Notes: generated by a model not told the origin, from the sequence alone. A DNA stretch of 64,000 nt from Erigeron canadensis (GCF_010389155.1 NC_057762.1:37198055-37262054); one strand, 5' to 3'; positions 12,525 to 24,976 are shown, numbered from the stretch's first letter. Program-made: numbers and translations.

Positions 12525-12662
12525 TATTTTGCCGTCCAACCCTTGAATAACCATACTAACCCCTTTTACATCAATTAACTTTACATTCACCACCACACCA
12601 CCACCGCGGCTGCCCATCGCCGTCACCATACCGTCGTCACATTGCACGGGCATACGTCTAGT
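12525..12662 (-). repeat. Dispersed repeat ending in CTAGT (copy 1)
   Basis: Read on the minus strand this closely matches 56465-56600 on the plus strand. Shared features in order are ATGCCCG(T/C)(G/A)C near the start, a GACGACGGT..GGTGGT block, TTAATTGATGTAA and (A/G)GGGGTTA(G/A)TATGGTTATT. The plus-strand border at 12656-12660 is TCTAGT. A Helitron end is possible, but no clean hairpin was found. Confidence 0.45.
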
Positions 12663-13333
12663 TTTTACAAATGTCTATCATCAGCAAAATGAATCCATAA
12701 ATGCACATATCCTAATTACAATATGGTGCTTGTTAAAAAAACATAATGAAGTGGTACATGAAACTGATTCTTTCCCAATCTCATATTTGAAGAAATTAGA
12801 TCCATCATTGTCCTATGGGCCTCTAACAGAGGAAAATTAGTGACAATAAATTAAATAGATTGGTTAAAGACTTAAAGTGGTATAATTTCACTAGTTTAAT
12901 GTAATTATGAACTTCTTATTGTAATTTTCAGCACCTTGCTAGTACGTTTTCACTTTTGCCCTCCAAAAAGAAAAGCAAAATGAACCCTTTTTTTCATTTC
13001 CAATAAAATTAAATCATCTCACTTGCCAGTATTGTACTTCTCATTTCAAGCACATATTTGGATTGGGATAGTGGGCCGTACTTCAGCCAGGGTTGACCTA
13101 AGTTTAGTTTTATTAACAAGTAATAGGTCCGAGTAGCCCAGTCTCTTTTACAAGGTGAGTTTTAAGACAAAAAATTGTATTGAGTAAATCAATGACTGAT
13201 ATAAACTCAGCCAATTAAATCATGGGATGTTACAGCTTACAACTAAATATATAGCACTGGGCACATGATATTTATATATATAGATGGGTTATACATAACT
13301 AGTCAACAATACAAAGAACATACCACCTTTGCC
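12663..13333. other. 3' flank of the CCCH/GYF gene
   Basis: Downstream of the minus-strand gene ending at 13334. The nearest part should be its 3' UTR. No element recognised. Confidence 0.4.
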
Positions 13334-16300
13334 TCAAGGGTGCCAGTAGTTGCAGGAAGCTCCCCTCTTACACCGCCCGCTCTCATAAAACTTACAAACA
13401 CGCTTCCCATTTGATGGTGGTCTCAAGTAACCACCAACACCAACTCCACCACCAACGCTGCCACTACCAAATGAAGACTGCCTAACCCAAGGTTTACCAT
13501 TCCTGCTATATCCTGAATCCTCAACCTTGTAACTTCTTTCTCTCATACTGTTATTGTTATATCGTTCGCCAACATACGGCCGTTGGGGTGGGTCCCACCC
13601 TACGTTCACACCCCAACTTGCATTTGAATGTGGATTCACCCGTGTGATGACTTCTTGAGCAGGTCTTACGAAGTTACTTATGTTACCTTGCATTGCTTCT
13701 TGTCCCACTGCATGTGAGTAAGTTTTGTCTACCGCAATGGTCGAAGATACCGTAGGTTGCAGCAGGTGTGGTTGTGCTGGTGGTCCTACAGCATCCACCT
13801 TTGTAGGCTGCACGATTCCATCAGCTGCTTCCGGATGGTCTGTTCTAACTTCAAGTGCCAATTTGGGGATTTGGACCTCTGATTTTGTAGTTGTGGGTTG
13901 GGCAGAATCACCCTCCTTGTGTTCATTTGAATTTGACAGGTCATAACTCGTTTCAGAAGTAATTTGATCTGGACGCATCTGGACAGAGTTTTCCTCTATT
14001 TGAACATATCCAGTTTTGCTTTCTCTTTCTTCCTTGTCAGCTTCAGCATTTGCGGAATTATTTACATCAATCGCATCTTCAGATATAGTTTCTCTTGGCA
14101 CTTCAGGCCATTTTAATTGTAAATCAGTTGAGCTCTTTCCGAAATCAAATACATTACTGGTGTTGCCCTGAGAAGTCTCAACCAATGTAGCGGCGGAGGT
14201 GGTGGTGGCTGTGGTGGTCGTGATGGATGGTTGAAATGGCAAGTGTAGATCTACTCCACTAGAACTAAAGGGATTGCTGCTTGCACTCTGATCGGGGGTG
14301 GGACTGAAATCCTCAAAGGATCCATTAAACAAATCTTCTACAAAACTGTTCCTTCTTGATGTAGGTGAAGGGAAACCATTTTGAGACTCCATTGCATCCA
14401 CTTCAGCCAAAAGATCTGAAACAGATTCCTCTGCCAATGTACTAAACTCAATTGTTTCATGAACACCTTGCCATGGCGGCAATGAATTATATCCAGGCTG
14501 TGATGATGAAGGTATAACTTGCTCGACACTGGCTGTTGTTACGACATGTTCACTCGCCAAAGGCCACTCTTCCTGTTTCACTTGCGTAGGCGAATAGCCG
14601 CTCCATTCATTACCTGTTTCAAGAGGCCGGGTGCCTCCAACATTCTTGGATTCTTGAGCCAAGATTTCTGGAGCATTTTTTACTTCATCTTCATGGGTCG
14701 TCTCCTTTGGGGTGGGACTTGCTCTCCATTCATTACCTGTTTCAAGAGGCCGGGTGCCTCCAACATTCTTGGATTCTTGAGCCAAGATTTCTGGAGCATT
14801 TTTTACTTCATCTTCATGAGTCATCTCCTTTGGTGTGGGACTTTCTCTCCATTCATTACCTGTTTCAAGAGGCCGGGTGCCTCCAACATTCTTGGATTCT
14901 TGAGCCAAGATTTCTGGAGCATTTTTCACAGTTTCATCTTCATGGGTGATCTCCTTTGCTCTGGGAGTTGCTCTCCATTCATTACCTGTTTCAGAAGTCT
15001 GGGTCCCAACAACATTCTTGGATTCTTGAGCCGAGATAATTGAAGCATCTTTTACTTTTTCATCTTCATAGGTCGTCTCCTTTGGAGCGGGACTTGCTTT
15101 CCGTTCAGTACCTGTTTCAGGAGACAGTTCCCCATCAACATTCTTGGTTTCTTGAACCGAGATTTGTGGAGCATTTATCACTTTTTCATCTTCATGGGTC
15201 GTCTCCTTTGGTGCAGGACTTGCTCTCCATTCATTACCTGTTTCAGGAAGCTGAGTCCCACCAACATTATTGGTTTCTTGAACCGAGCTTTCTGGAGCAC
15301 TCTTCACTTTTTCATCTGCATGGGTCATCTCCTTTGGTGTGGGACTTGGTAAATCCATGTGATCTGCATTCTTAATATTAAAACCTGATGAAACATTCTT
15401 GATATTGCAATTGTTTTCCACTGGTGTAGGACTTGCCATTTCTAGTGCGTCTGGTTCACTTGACTTCCCAAAAGAAAGGGCATTACCGTTGGCAATCCAC
15501 TTCTGTACAGATGCTTGTCCCACTGAACCATGTGTATCAGATAACTTATCGTGATTGGCTGAATTTTGTCTGGATAGATTAGTCGTACGGACTGTGAGAC
15601 GCTCAATTCGTATACCGACTTTCTCGGTGGCTGTCTTATTGTGTAACTGCTCTTTCAATACATCATTCAAGAGGAAAGACTCATCCTCTCTGTTAGTCCA
15701 TATTCTCATATCTTGTGGAAAGTATCCAGTGGTACTCCATTTTTGCAGCTGTACCATACAAAACGGACCTTGCACCTTACCACTGGGGTCTCGGTAATGC
15801 CACAATTTCTCTAATTCACTATCGTTGGAAATTGAATTGTTCTTGGTGGAATATGATGACGTAGCTGCTTCCGATGTGGTGTTATGATTACGATTGGTGA
15901 TTGATGAGCCATTTATATCAACCTGATTTTGTGGTCTGCCCAAACTGCTTGATCCATGAGGGTCCTTTTTCATATGTATTCTACCTAGAGCCTTAATAGA
16001 ACCCTCTTCATTTTTCCGAGATCGGCTACCAACATTATTTATATAATCTGCTTGTTTTTTAGGGGAGATTGCACTGTCTCGACTGATTCCCGGATACTTA
16101 TTTTTTCGAATAATCCCAGAAAAGTTTGGCTTCGTCTGTTCCTCTGTAGAGATACATAATACCATCAATTATTAAAATTAAAATTATATAATATTTGAAG
16201 TAAATATGTCTTGACAGGTTAAAACCAACCATGTTCTTTGTTAAAATATTCCTCCGTGTCATCACTTTCATAATCTGGATTCATTTTTGGATCGGAGTGA

Positions 16301-19300
16301 ACCTCGGGAATTTCCCGCAATCTGCGCTCACGCTCCTCAGGTGTCTTCAGAAGTTGGAGTTTTTCCACGTATTCTCTAAGGGTGAATATTGTCAAGGAAC
16401 ACCAGTGGCTCATCAGATTAACAGAAGCAAACTTTTATTCATAAAAAAAATTTTAAAAAAATACTATACGATCAAAGGATATCTTTTCTTGTGCCCTTTC
16501 TCACTGGCTCGGTCACGAAGATTGTTCAGCCTTAATGTCTCTGCTTCCATCATCTAGATTAGAGAAAGATGATCAAGTAACGCAAAATAAGAACTATATA
16601 GCTGATAGCTCAAGACTTCAAAAGGCAAAATAATAAAAAGAAGCATTTTGGCCCAAACCCTAAAAGACCAAATGACAGAATTCCATTAAGTGTAGTCTAT
16701 TGAAGATAGAATTACTCACATCATTGAGCCTGACAGATTGGAGGGAAACTGCCTTGTCCTGTATCTCACCCTAAACCAAGCACAAGATCAGCACAAACAA
16801 AAGGGAATAAGTAAGTATTGAAGAAGGGCATTTAACAGCACAAACAACTTACCACAGTAAAACGTTTTACAAGCCCACATCTTATACTTTGTCGCAAACG
16901 TCTGCACTCGTCCTGAAAACAGAAAGAATTAGAAATGTGATATATAATATTTAAAAAATGTGGTATGGCTACTATCTAAACTGTTAAATAATAATTAATA
17001 ATAGTTACCTCAGAAAGATCCTGATTTGAAATAGTATCAATTGACACAGTTTCTTTCTTGTCTAAATTTGATACTTCAATCTTAAAATTTGTGGATTTAT
17101 CGCCGATTTTATACGGTGCATCTGCCTTACTTGTACCTGGAAACATGAACCATAACTTTTAAGTAATATATTTGACAAAATAGTTCACATAAATGATGCT
17201 GATTGCTGAAATACATTACCGACAACTTGAACAAGTCTGTACATATCATGCTTCAGATCACTACCAGATATTCTTATTCTGACAATTGAACCAACCACTT
17301 TTTTTTGAAACTCTTCATTATTTTCTACAAGATTCTCCATAAATTTCCGGCGCAGATATATTAAATTCATATTATGGATATCAATAGCAGCATATTCATC
17401 TAATTTATTTTCTGGTGTACGCTCTTCAATCTTTTTGTGATTCTTCCTTTTCTTATCTTTACCCACTGGCAACATATTATCACTATTCCAATCAGGATCA
17501 ATGTGTTTTGCACTTGCAATGCTGTTGATTGGGTTCTTTGGGACATCTTCTTTTAAGAAATAATGGTATTCCAGAAGCTTTAACATTTCAAAATGGCCAA
17601 CACGTGGTTTCCCAAACAGAACCTTTAGCCGTGTATCACATATTATTTGACTTTTCTTACGCGGATCACGGAGGTTATTTCTTTTTATGTACTCTAACAT
17701 AAGTTCTTGGACATCAAACTGAGATAGCACTGATGTATCACCATTTTTCATGTGCGCAACAAAATCCAACAGCTCTTTAGTTGCCCAGTCCTTGTGTGCA
17801 ACCAGATATGAGCTTTTGCCAGTACCCGTCTTCTTTGTGATTACTGTTTCCTTTTGGGGTATGCTAGTCAGTTCATCCGTCTTTCTTCTTTTAGATTCAC
17901 TTGCCTCCGGATTTGAATCATTGACTACACTATGTACAACTGTTGATGGAGTAACTAAAGTGGTGGTAGTAGCTCCTTTCCATGGATTTTTAGCTTGTTT
18001 AAGCTCGTCCAGAGTCAGAGATAATTTTCCTTTTAAGTAGACCCAATAAACTTTGAATAAATACTCCCAACTGGTTTTGTCATCAAAATCCACTTGAGCC
18101 TGTCGTGAAATTTCATATGACAGCAGAAAATGAATAGCAGACTTACATTAGAAAGGATCATATAACATTGATGTTCTAGCAGGTTTATGGAATACTTTAT
18201 ATACTGACAGCACTCTATGAAGATATGATGTTGCATACCTTCTCATCTTTTTCTTGCCCGTCATTTTCAATCAACATGATTGTTTTCATGCACATAGTAC
18301 AAAAACCTTTATCACCTCTGACACACACGTAATCAGCATTTTTTATGCACCCTTTGCACAATGAGTATGTACAAGTATAACACATATGATGTGCTGCCCT
18401 TTGGCATTTGCTACATATATGCCAACCTGCAATTTGTTTAAACACCATGATATTAATACTTCTTGCAACTTGCTCAATTTGTGTTACACTGATATGTATG
18501 AATCAACAAAGGTTGCTTAATATGGCAAGTTAAAACTAGATTTGCAAAACTAAGGTATCTTAGTTCATTAAGCTTAAACGAGAATAATGCAGATGGGAAG
18601 GATGTTTATAACAAACAACATCCCTAATTCATACATTTTTGATTTCCACTTTCCCCCTGTATCCAGTAGCCTTGTCAAACAGTAGCTAATCTCCAAAAAT
18701 TTGACGTTAGAAATTATCAGTTATACTGAAAAAAATGTAAATGTCAGACAAAAGAAAGGGTAGCTAAGTGAGACCTCCCACAGATAACCAATAGCACAAC
18801 TACAAGAGGTTCATCTGGCATGACATTTGCATGCATCTATTAGACAGCATGAATAGTATTAGAATAAGCATTCTTAGTATTATTATTTACCACACTCTGT
18901 TGAACTAGTTTCCTATTATAGTTGTGTTATTGGTTATCAAGTTTAGCTTAACTTATTATATGGCTCTTGTAATCCTTAATTAGTTAATTAATTCAAACAG
19001 AATTTAACTTTGTAGTTTATTAGAATCCAAGCAAATTACGCAAGATTCTTCTCCATAGTCCGTACGAAGCTCAAGCGCCTCAAAAGTTAAAATAGGATTA
19101 CGATACGGATTCTTAGTATTATTGTTTACCATATTCTATTGAACTAGTCTCCTATTGTAATTTTGTTCTTTAGTTACCAAGTTTAGCTAAATTTACTTAT
19201 ATGGCTCATGTAATCCTTATTTAATTAATTTAATCAAATAGAATTAATCTTTGTAGTTTATTATAATAAATTACGCGACATTCGAGAACCTCTAATGTCA

Positions 19301-20145
19301 AAATAGATAAGAGACACCTGACACCTTTGTCACCAGAAATCCTCTTCACCCTTAACCTTTCATAAGAACTTTCACATTCATAAAAATGGCTAGATAAATG
19401 GTTCATAATTTGTCTCTAGTGAAAATCCATACGAATGCAACTACCTAACAAAACATTCGGTATGCAATAATCACCTTAAATTATACTTGTGATCAATAAG
19501 ACTACTAGCTAGACAAACAATTAACTACCATCCCTTCTCCATATCTCAAAAGCTAAATCTTCTGTTACTTGCAAATATTTAATTCACATTACTTTCAAAC
19601 ATATAATCAAATTAATCTAAGTTAGTTACTACAACCACCGTTAATCGATATCATTTCTTTTAGCTACTATACTAAGCAATTTCCACTAGCAATCAACAAT
19701 TAGCTATAGCGTTCGACTTAAAAACACAAACATACCGCAATTCCATTTAGCTTTCGATTGAAAAAACGCCTCGTCTCTCTTTACACAGGCCGGATGATAC
19801 GCCTTTGGACATCCCCTATATAACAACATAAACTATGACTTTTAGCAAAATTTTCATGTATTAATCAAAATTTTAACAAAACTCAAATACGAACCGGCGA
19901 TCGCAGAGGACGAGACTACCGCCGTCGAAACAAATAAAACAAACATCTTCATCATCTTCTTTAATCAATTTCGTAGGCGGTGATTTGGCCTGAACTCTAG
20001 GCGGCCGTCCACGTTTCTTCTTACCTAACTCCGGTTCAATTCCGGCGGCATCAGGTGGAGCTCCGACAGCCTTATCGCCAACGTCGTCACCGTTAATTTC
20101 GTGAATCGGTTGACTCTGGTCAGAGGTTTGACTCTCAGCTTCCAT
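13334..20145 (-). CDS. PHD-SWIB-Plus3-GYF-CCCH chromatin protein (NERD / C3H19 / C3H44 family)
   Basis: Likely a nuclear chromatin reader linking histone binding to RNA silencing, as reported for Arabidopsis NERD; function here is inferred. Ten exons (minus): 20145-19895, 19815-19736, 18426-18239, 18099-17220, 17136-17009, 16912-16853, 16770-16720, 16553-16483, 16381-16230, 16143-13334. All phases agree and give 1556 aa. Domains: basic KKRGRPPR near residue 50; Cys-rich PHD finger about 70-160; SWIB/MDM2 about 278-358; Plus3 about 408-540; GYF about 733-786 (LWHYRDPSGKVQGPF); six 41-42 aa acidic repeats; a WG/GW pair at about 1464-1470; a C-terminal C-X7-C-X5-C-X3-H finger. The ATG at 20145 follows an upstream in-frame TTG that I reject. 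Intron 8 is AT-AC (separate entry). Introns 1 and 9 have weak donors (GTTCGT, GTTGGT), so those borders are the least certain. Confidence 0.87.
14600..15345 (-). repeat. Six in-frame tandem repeats inside the CCCH/GYF protein
   Basis: Six units of about 123-126 bp encode 41-42 aa each. The core reads (S/T)PxPKExTHEDE..KNAPE, then QESKNVGGT and ETGNEW. The three units nearest the C terminus (lowest coordinates) are nearly identical; the outer ones are more diverged. Unit lengths are multiples of three, so copy changes keep the frame. On the opposite strand the same repeats create open frames that are shadows. Confidence 0.85.
16382..16482 (-). other. U12-type AT-AC intron (intron 8 of the CCCH/GYF gene)
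   Basis: A 101-base intron. The donor, on the minus strand, is ATATCCTTT at 16482-16474, a full match to the U12 5' splice consensus. The branch site is TTCCTTGAC at 16399-16391, also a full consensus match. The acceptor TTCAC ends at 16382, ten bases after the likely branch A at 16392. Splicing joins AG to C CTT AGA GAA TAC, so the protein reads ..GHKK-S-LREYVEKL.. in frame. No GT donor that fits the frame exists at this place. An AG acceptor six bases further on (16377-16376) would also keep frame, dropping two residues. Confidence 0.85.
18868..19281. repeat. Diverged direct repeat within intron 2 of the CCCH/GYF gene
   Basis: 18868-19043 and 19107-19281 are about 175-bp diverged copies. 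They share TTCTTAGTATTATT, TTGAACTAGT.TCCTATT and a TGTAGTTTATTA block. They lie in the 1309-base intron 2 (18427-19735). It could be an old miniature LTR element or a local duplication; no primer-binding site was seen. Confidence 0.55.
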
Positions 20146-21057
20146 ATAAAGTAAATTCAATTACTAAATCAGTAATTGAGAATCAATAAATGATAATTGG
20201 AAGTAATTCATTGATTAAGGAAAGTAGATATGATAATGATGAAATTAGATTTAATAATAATTAAACCCTAGATTTATGAATTTAATTAGCTGTGGAAATG
20301 GAAATGGAAGTGGGAGAGAGTATGTGGATTTTGACCAGTACGACGTCGTTTTGTGGAATGTATAGATATATATATAGAAATATATACTATATTGGAGACA
20401 GAGAGAGAGAGATATTATAATCAGAGGGATATTGGGGTGGGCTTTCGGCAACACGAGAGACAGTGTTACACGAAAGACATGGAGTATGAGAGAGAGTTGA
20501 ACGCGACTCTCTTTTATGTGGATTCTCTCTTCGATACTGCTAGTTGACTACACGTGATCCACTCTTTTATGCTTCTTTTCAACCTGTATTATGAGGTGTA
20601 ATGCTTAATATAAGCAATATAAAGATTGGTAAATCATGAATGTGATTAAGGAGATATAGATTAGAATTAGATTTTTTTTATTTAGGTTTTTATATTACAA
20701 GTCATCTCAGACTAGATTATCATCATAGAGACTTTGAAATCATTTTAGCTAATTCTTAATATTCAATTTAACTCGAATTCAAACTGTCATCAATGTGATT
20801 TAGTATCTAGTCATCTATACAATACAAGAAAGAGTTTAAGATTAAAAATTTTAGGTCAACATTTTAGGTGAAGTTATAAAAAAATTTACATCATTAAACC
20901 TATGAGTCTTAATAAATGTGTATCTTGACTTTTCAAAAAAAAAATTGGTTCACTAAATACGAATATTTATGTTTGATCATAAATTGACATCTCTTTACAA
21001 AATTGATGATTGGTAGGTTATTTATAGTTGAAATATGTGCAATATAACGGCGAAAAA
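20146..21057 (-). promoter_or_regulatory. 5' region of the CCCH/GYF gene
   Basis: Upstream (minus-strand sense) of the start at 20145. A TATA-rich run lies at 20358-20390, about 215 bases before the ATG, and a GA/CT microsatellite at 20400-20412 is typical of plant 5' leaders. No upstream gene shares this region. Confidence 0.35.
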
Positions 21058-21064
21058 TAATTTT

Positions 21065-21677
21065 AGGGAGTGTTTGGTTAAATCAAATAAATGGAAATGG
21101 GAAAGGCAAAGGAATTAACTAAAGAATGCAATTATATTTCATTACTTTTGACGTTGCTTGGTTAAGTTGATTTATATTACAAACATTTACAATGAATATA
21201 AGTTTATAAAAAATAAGTATAATAATAAATATTTTATTTAAGTATTCTTCTAACTTTTATAAATATATAAATATAGGTGTATCGATTAATACTATATAAG
21301 TATACATACTTAATAAAAATAATATGTAATTAAAATTGTTATATCGCTTATACATATCTGGATTAATACATGTTATGAAGAAAATATGGAACAGTTTATA
21401 TATAATACGAGTATAATATTTGGTTTAGATTCTTATGTTATATATACTTTAATAACTACCTTATGCATCGCTCTTTCGAAAAACGAAAATTACTAGATAT
21501 GTGGTAGTGGAGGGAAAAGGTATTATAGGGTAATGATAGTTATTACCTCCAATTTACTCTATAATAGCTTATTACTCACTTTTAGTATTGATTCATCTAT
21601 ATTTTTTCTACCCAGACATAATTTTTTATAATCATATCTATTATCCACCCTTGTATACATCCAACCAAACACCTCCT
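21065..21677. mobile_element. MITE with GTGTTTGGTT ends
   Basis: The left end AGGGAGTGTTTGGTT and the right end, reverse-complemented AGGAGGTGTTTGGTT, form inverted termini. Direct repeats TAATTTT (21058-21064 and 21678-21684) flank it; seven bases are seen where hAT normally makes eight. It is 613 bp, AT-rich, and has no transposase. Confidence 0.7.
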
Positions 21678-21978
21678 TAATTTTTAACAAAGAAATTCTG
21701 GTAACATGTTTATTAGGTTGTTATGATATATAATATGTCAAGTTTTTATGATTATATGATAAAATATATACTTATTTTTTATTAACAAAAATTCATGACA
21801 TATTATAATTTTAGAGTTATAGAAAAAATAAGATACCTCTCTTATTTTTTTTGGTATAATATGAAAATATTTAATTAAGAAAAATACATGATATATTAAA
21901 TATTTTCCACGATGTGAAGTTATTAAAATAATTCAAAAAAATAAGATACCTTTCTTTTTCTTTGTGGTATGAAAATGA

Positions 21979-22118
21979 AAAATGATTAATTCTGTTAAAT
22001 AAATAGTTTAAAATTTCTTCTAAGTATGAGATGATGATAAGTGGTAATAAACTTTTTTTAAACAATCTTATGATTTAAAAAGAATTTATAGACTAACTTT
22101 TATAAGGATTAATCATTT
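21979..22118. mobile_element. Small MITE with AATGATTAAT-type ends (copy 2)
   Basis: Left end AAATGATTAATTCTGTTAA; right end reverse-complemented GAAATGATTAATCCTTATAA. About 140 bp, non-coding. Related to 6134-6316 and 46831-46979. Confidence 0.55.
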
Positions 22119-22370
22119 CTTTTTAAAAGTATTTGATAACTATATCATAACGGGGAAGTATCACTACATTGGATATGTATACTATATGTATGTATTAGTG
22201 ACTTGTTTTAAAAGGTGTAACATGATAAAACTAATCACAAACGCCAGTAGATATCATTAATGGTTTAAAAGTTAAAACTTAAAAGGCTATAACGTCATTA
22301 TGTTTGAACAAAAATCAAATGGAATCCTAAAACCTATATACTATGTGTGGTTATCCTTCCATGACACTTA

Positions 22371-22716
22371 GACTGTGAGGAGTAGCCCGTCTTCTCTCGG
22401 TTATTTCATTCGGAACGCCCGGGAATGTCCTCAGAATGCCCAAACTCGGTCTCGGGGGCATTCCACTTCATTAAAAAGCGTGCCCCTTCCAATTCATAAC
22501 TCGTTTGATGGCTTGTTTGTGACTTATTCCCGTTGACTACCTCGGTAGTAAGCAGAAAAAAAAGTTAATGGGGGGAATGCCCAAAGGAATGGCTTGTTTG
22601 CATGACATTCTTCGACCCCAAAGGAAATGGGGAATGCCACTTATGATTAGCATATGCCACATGTCATGCAAAGAGTGGAGGATGAGTATTCCCCTAATGC
22701 CCAACTCCTCATAGTC
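22371..22716. mobile_element. Tourist/PIF-Harbinger-type MITE with TTA duplication
   Basis: A 346-bp element with inverted ends GACTGTGAGGAGT (left) and GACTATGAGGAGT (right, reverse-complemented), flanked by TTA at 22368-22370 and 22717-22719, the Harbinger target signature. The interior is GC-richer than its surroundings and repeats GGAATGCC motifs. There is no coding frame. Confidence 0.75.
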
Positions 22717-22719
22717 TTA

Positions 22720-24850
22720 GAGCTCTCAAAGCGTCTCTCACATATCTTCTAGGGACATGTCTTTGTCAGCGTCATATCAGCTTTATATCAGACGATTAAT
22801 GACATAACAATAAATACAATTTTTGAGAAACCATCATACATAACGTGAATAGTTCTAGTATTTGTCATCAAAATGAGCTATATTCACCAAATCCAGGGTT
22901 GTTGATTCAGGCGTACATTATCTATTGTGTCTTGTTTTTTTTTTTTACAGTACTTATTATGTCTTGTATTGTGAGATTAATTGTGCAAAATATTAACATA
23001 ACTTTTTTATATATTTATCTTTATGCCACAGTTTTTAATTCAATTAGGTCACCAAAAATATCATTTTATGTTATTTGCTAATCACTAAGTTCTTTAAAGA
23101 CAACGTCATGTACAAGGTTTTTTCTTTTTTTGCTTATCCATCTTTTATCTATTTATCTTATCCAATTCCCAACAATCGTTAGGAACTTGCTAGCTCGGGG
23201 AGTCGGGGTAATTTATGGGCTGGCACTCCGGCAGACACTATGCTTAAGTGCCTAACATAAGAACGAACTAATGCTTCATACTGGGCTAAGATTATACTAG
23301 CTTTTCATACTGGGCTTGGAGTACTACTTATCCGGGCTTTATTTTATTACCTACAAGAAATGTTGCATTATCTTCATAATGGGTCAAACAAAACATACAT
23401 AGTTGAATTAAAGTTTTGTGTGGTTAGTGAATAATTTAATCTTTTAAAACAACGTTTCAAAATACAAATAAACACTAACAAATGCACTTAGAGTTTTGCT
23501 CACAGGTTATGGGTTTGAACCTTATGATATGCATATGGGATTTGTCCTTCAAGAGTCATTCTTCGGTAATACATGTCCGGTTAAAAGAATGTTATTTACC
23601 TTCAGTTGCATTCATCCTTGTATGGTAAGTTGGAGATAACTCGAAATACAGTACGTTGTTTCAAAAATATACCTAATAAAATGCAAAATAACCAATTTTT
23701 GAATTATAGATGTACCATAGAAGTGTTAAACGTAAATTTTGAGAAAAACCATATATTAAAGACCTTGCTACAAAAGTCTCCTTCTACATACTTTTGCAGT
23801 TTTGCATTGTCGACTATCATGTTGTCGTTATTGTCATTTTTTCCCTCCAAAGCGCTTGCATGAAATTTTCAATAAAGGCATGGCGAAACAAGATTTGTTA
23901 GAAGTTGATTCCAGGCCAAACTGGCTCTTACATTCCATACTGTCACTCGTGTCATCCAACTAAACTTAACAAGCTAATTAATTTCACTGAGAAACCATTC
24001 TCAACAATAGATATTTCTTGATGCCAAAATCAACATTTTTACACCGAAATTATATCAATGATATTAAAGTAAACCTACAAAGAAGTCAAAAGTAGGCAAA
24101 AAAAATTTTTTTTTTGTTTGTTGATACTTGATTGATAGGGAGAGTAATAACTTCATGCTTTCAATTCATATTCATCCATACATATATTGATATATAGCTT
24201 TTAAGAAATATAAGTTTGAGTGTGACACCAATCTGATTGGCCCCCACGAGTTTGAATAAAATTGTCGAAACATTTCTGACTTTCCACAATTAATAATCAT
24301 TTTGGATTTACGTGGAGGGACACAATAAAATTATTTCATTGTACATACAGTTAGCCATACAGTAAAATTTTACGGTATATGGCTATATGCATTTGAAAAG
24401 TACCATTTTACCAGGTTTCCCTCGCACTTTGAGTTGTGGTAAGCAATTAAAGAAAAATTATAAATAAAAGAAGAAATGAAAGATATGGTGAAAGCTGAAA
24501 TCAACATAGTATAGAACATTCGTTTTGATATTCGATCCGTATTTGTAAAAAAGATAAAAATAAAAGTCACAATAATTCAATATTTTAAAGGAAATAGATC
24601 GACTTAGATATATATTGAAAAGTAGCAAAAGGTAGAGCCCGACTCTGGAGATTTGCAATAATTTACGATCTAAAATTATAAACTAAAAAAGTTCATGTAA
24701 AGTCAACCGAGTTGTTTTGAGATATCTTTTGCCAATTCATATGAGATATGATTTTGAAAATGGAAATGAAAGTCACACATGCTCAAATCTTTTTAGCAAT
24801 TGATATTTTCAATATGAAATTAATTAAACAAATGTATCATACATTTAAAG
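22720..24850. other. Long non-coding stretch, nothing firm recognised
   Basis: AT-rich with no family-like coding. A B-box-like TGGGTTTGAACC at about 23509-23521 could belong to a decayed SINE, but no A box, tail or target duplication accompanies it. Confidence 0.4.
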
Positions 24851-24884
24851 ATTTAGGGTGGACAGAATTGAGCGAGCACCAAAT

Positions 24885-24976
24885 CGGTACCGGTCCGGTA
24901 TCTAAAGGAACACCGCCCCGTGGTACCGGTCCGGTGCCTAAGGGAACACCGCCCCGTGGTACCAGTACCGGTCGGG
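24885..24976. repeat. GGTACCGGT tandem cluster
   Basis: Two near-identical units of about 42 bp, each with GGTACCGGTCCGGT and GGAACACCGCCCCGTGGTACC-like blocks, sit in tandem, followed by a partial third. It recalls the GGTACC-rich ends at 5860-6975 and lies some 340 bp upstream of the dead Harbinger ORF1, so it may be a terminal region of that element. Confidence 0.5.

Noticed and set aside
14519..15375. Long open frames on the plus strand across the acidic repeats
   Set aside because: They repeat in step with the 124-bp units of the minus-strand exon and have no family resemblance; they are antisense shadows.
16376..16377. AG acceptor for intron 8 of the CCCH/GYF gene
   Set aside because: In frame and possible, but the AC acceptor sits at the preferred distance from the branch site and keeps LREYVEKL, which I recall (unverified) in relatives. 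Kept only as an alternative.
23509..23521. SINE from a B-box-like motif
   Set aside because: There is no A box, poly-A tail or target duplication, unlike the clear SINE at 30294-30537.
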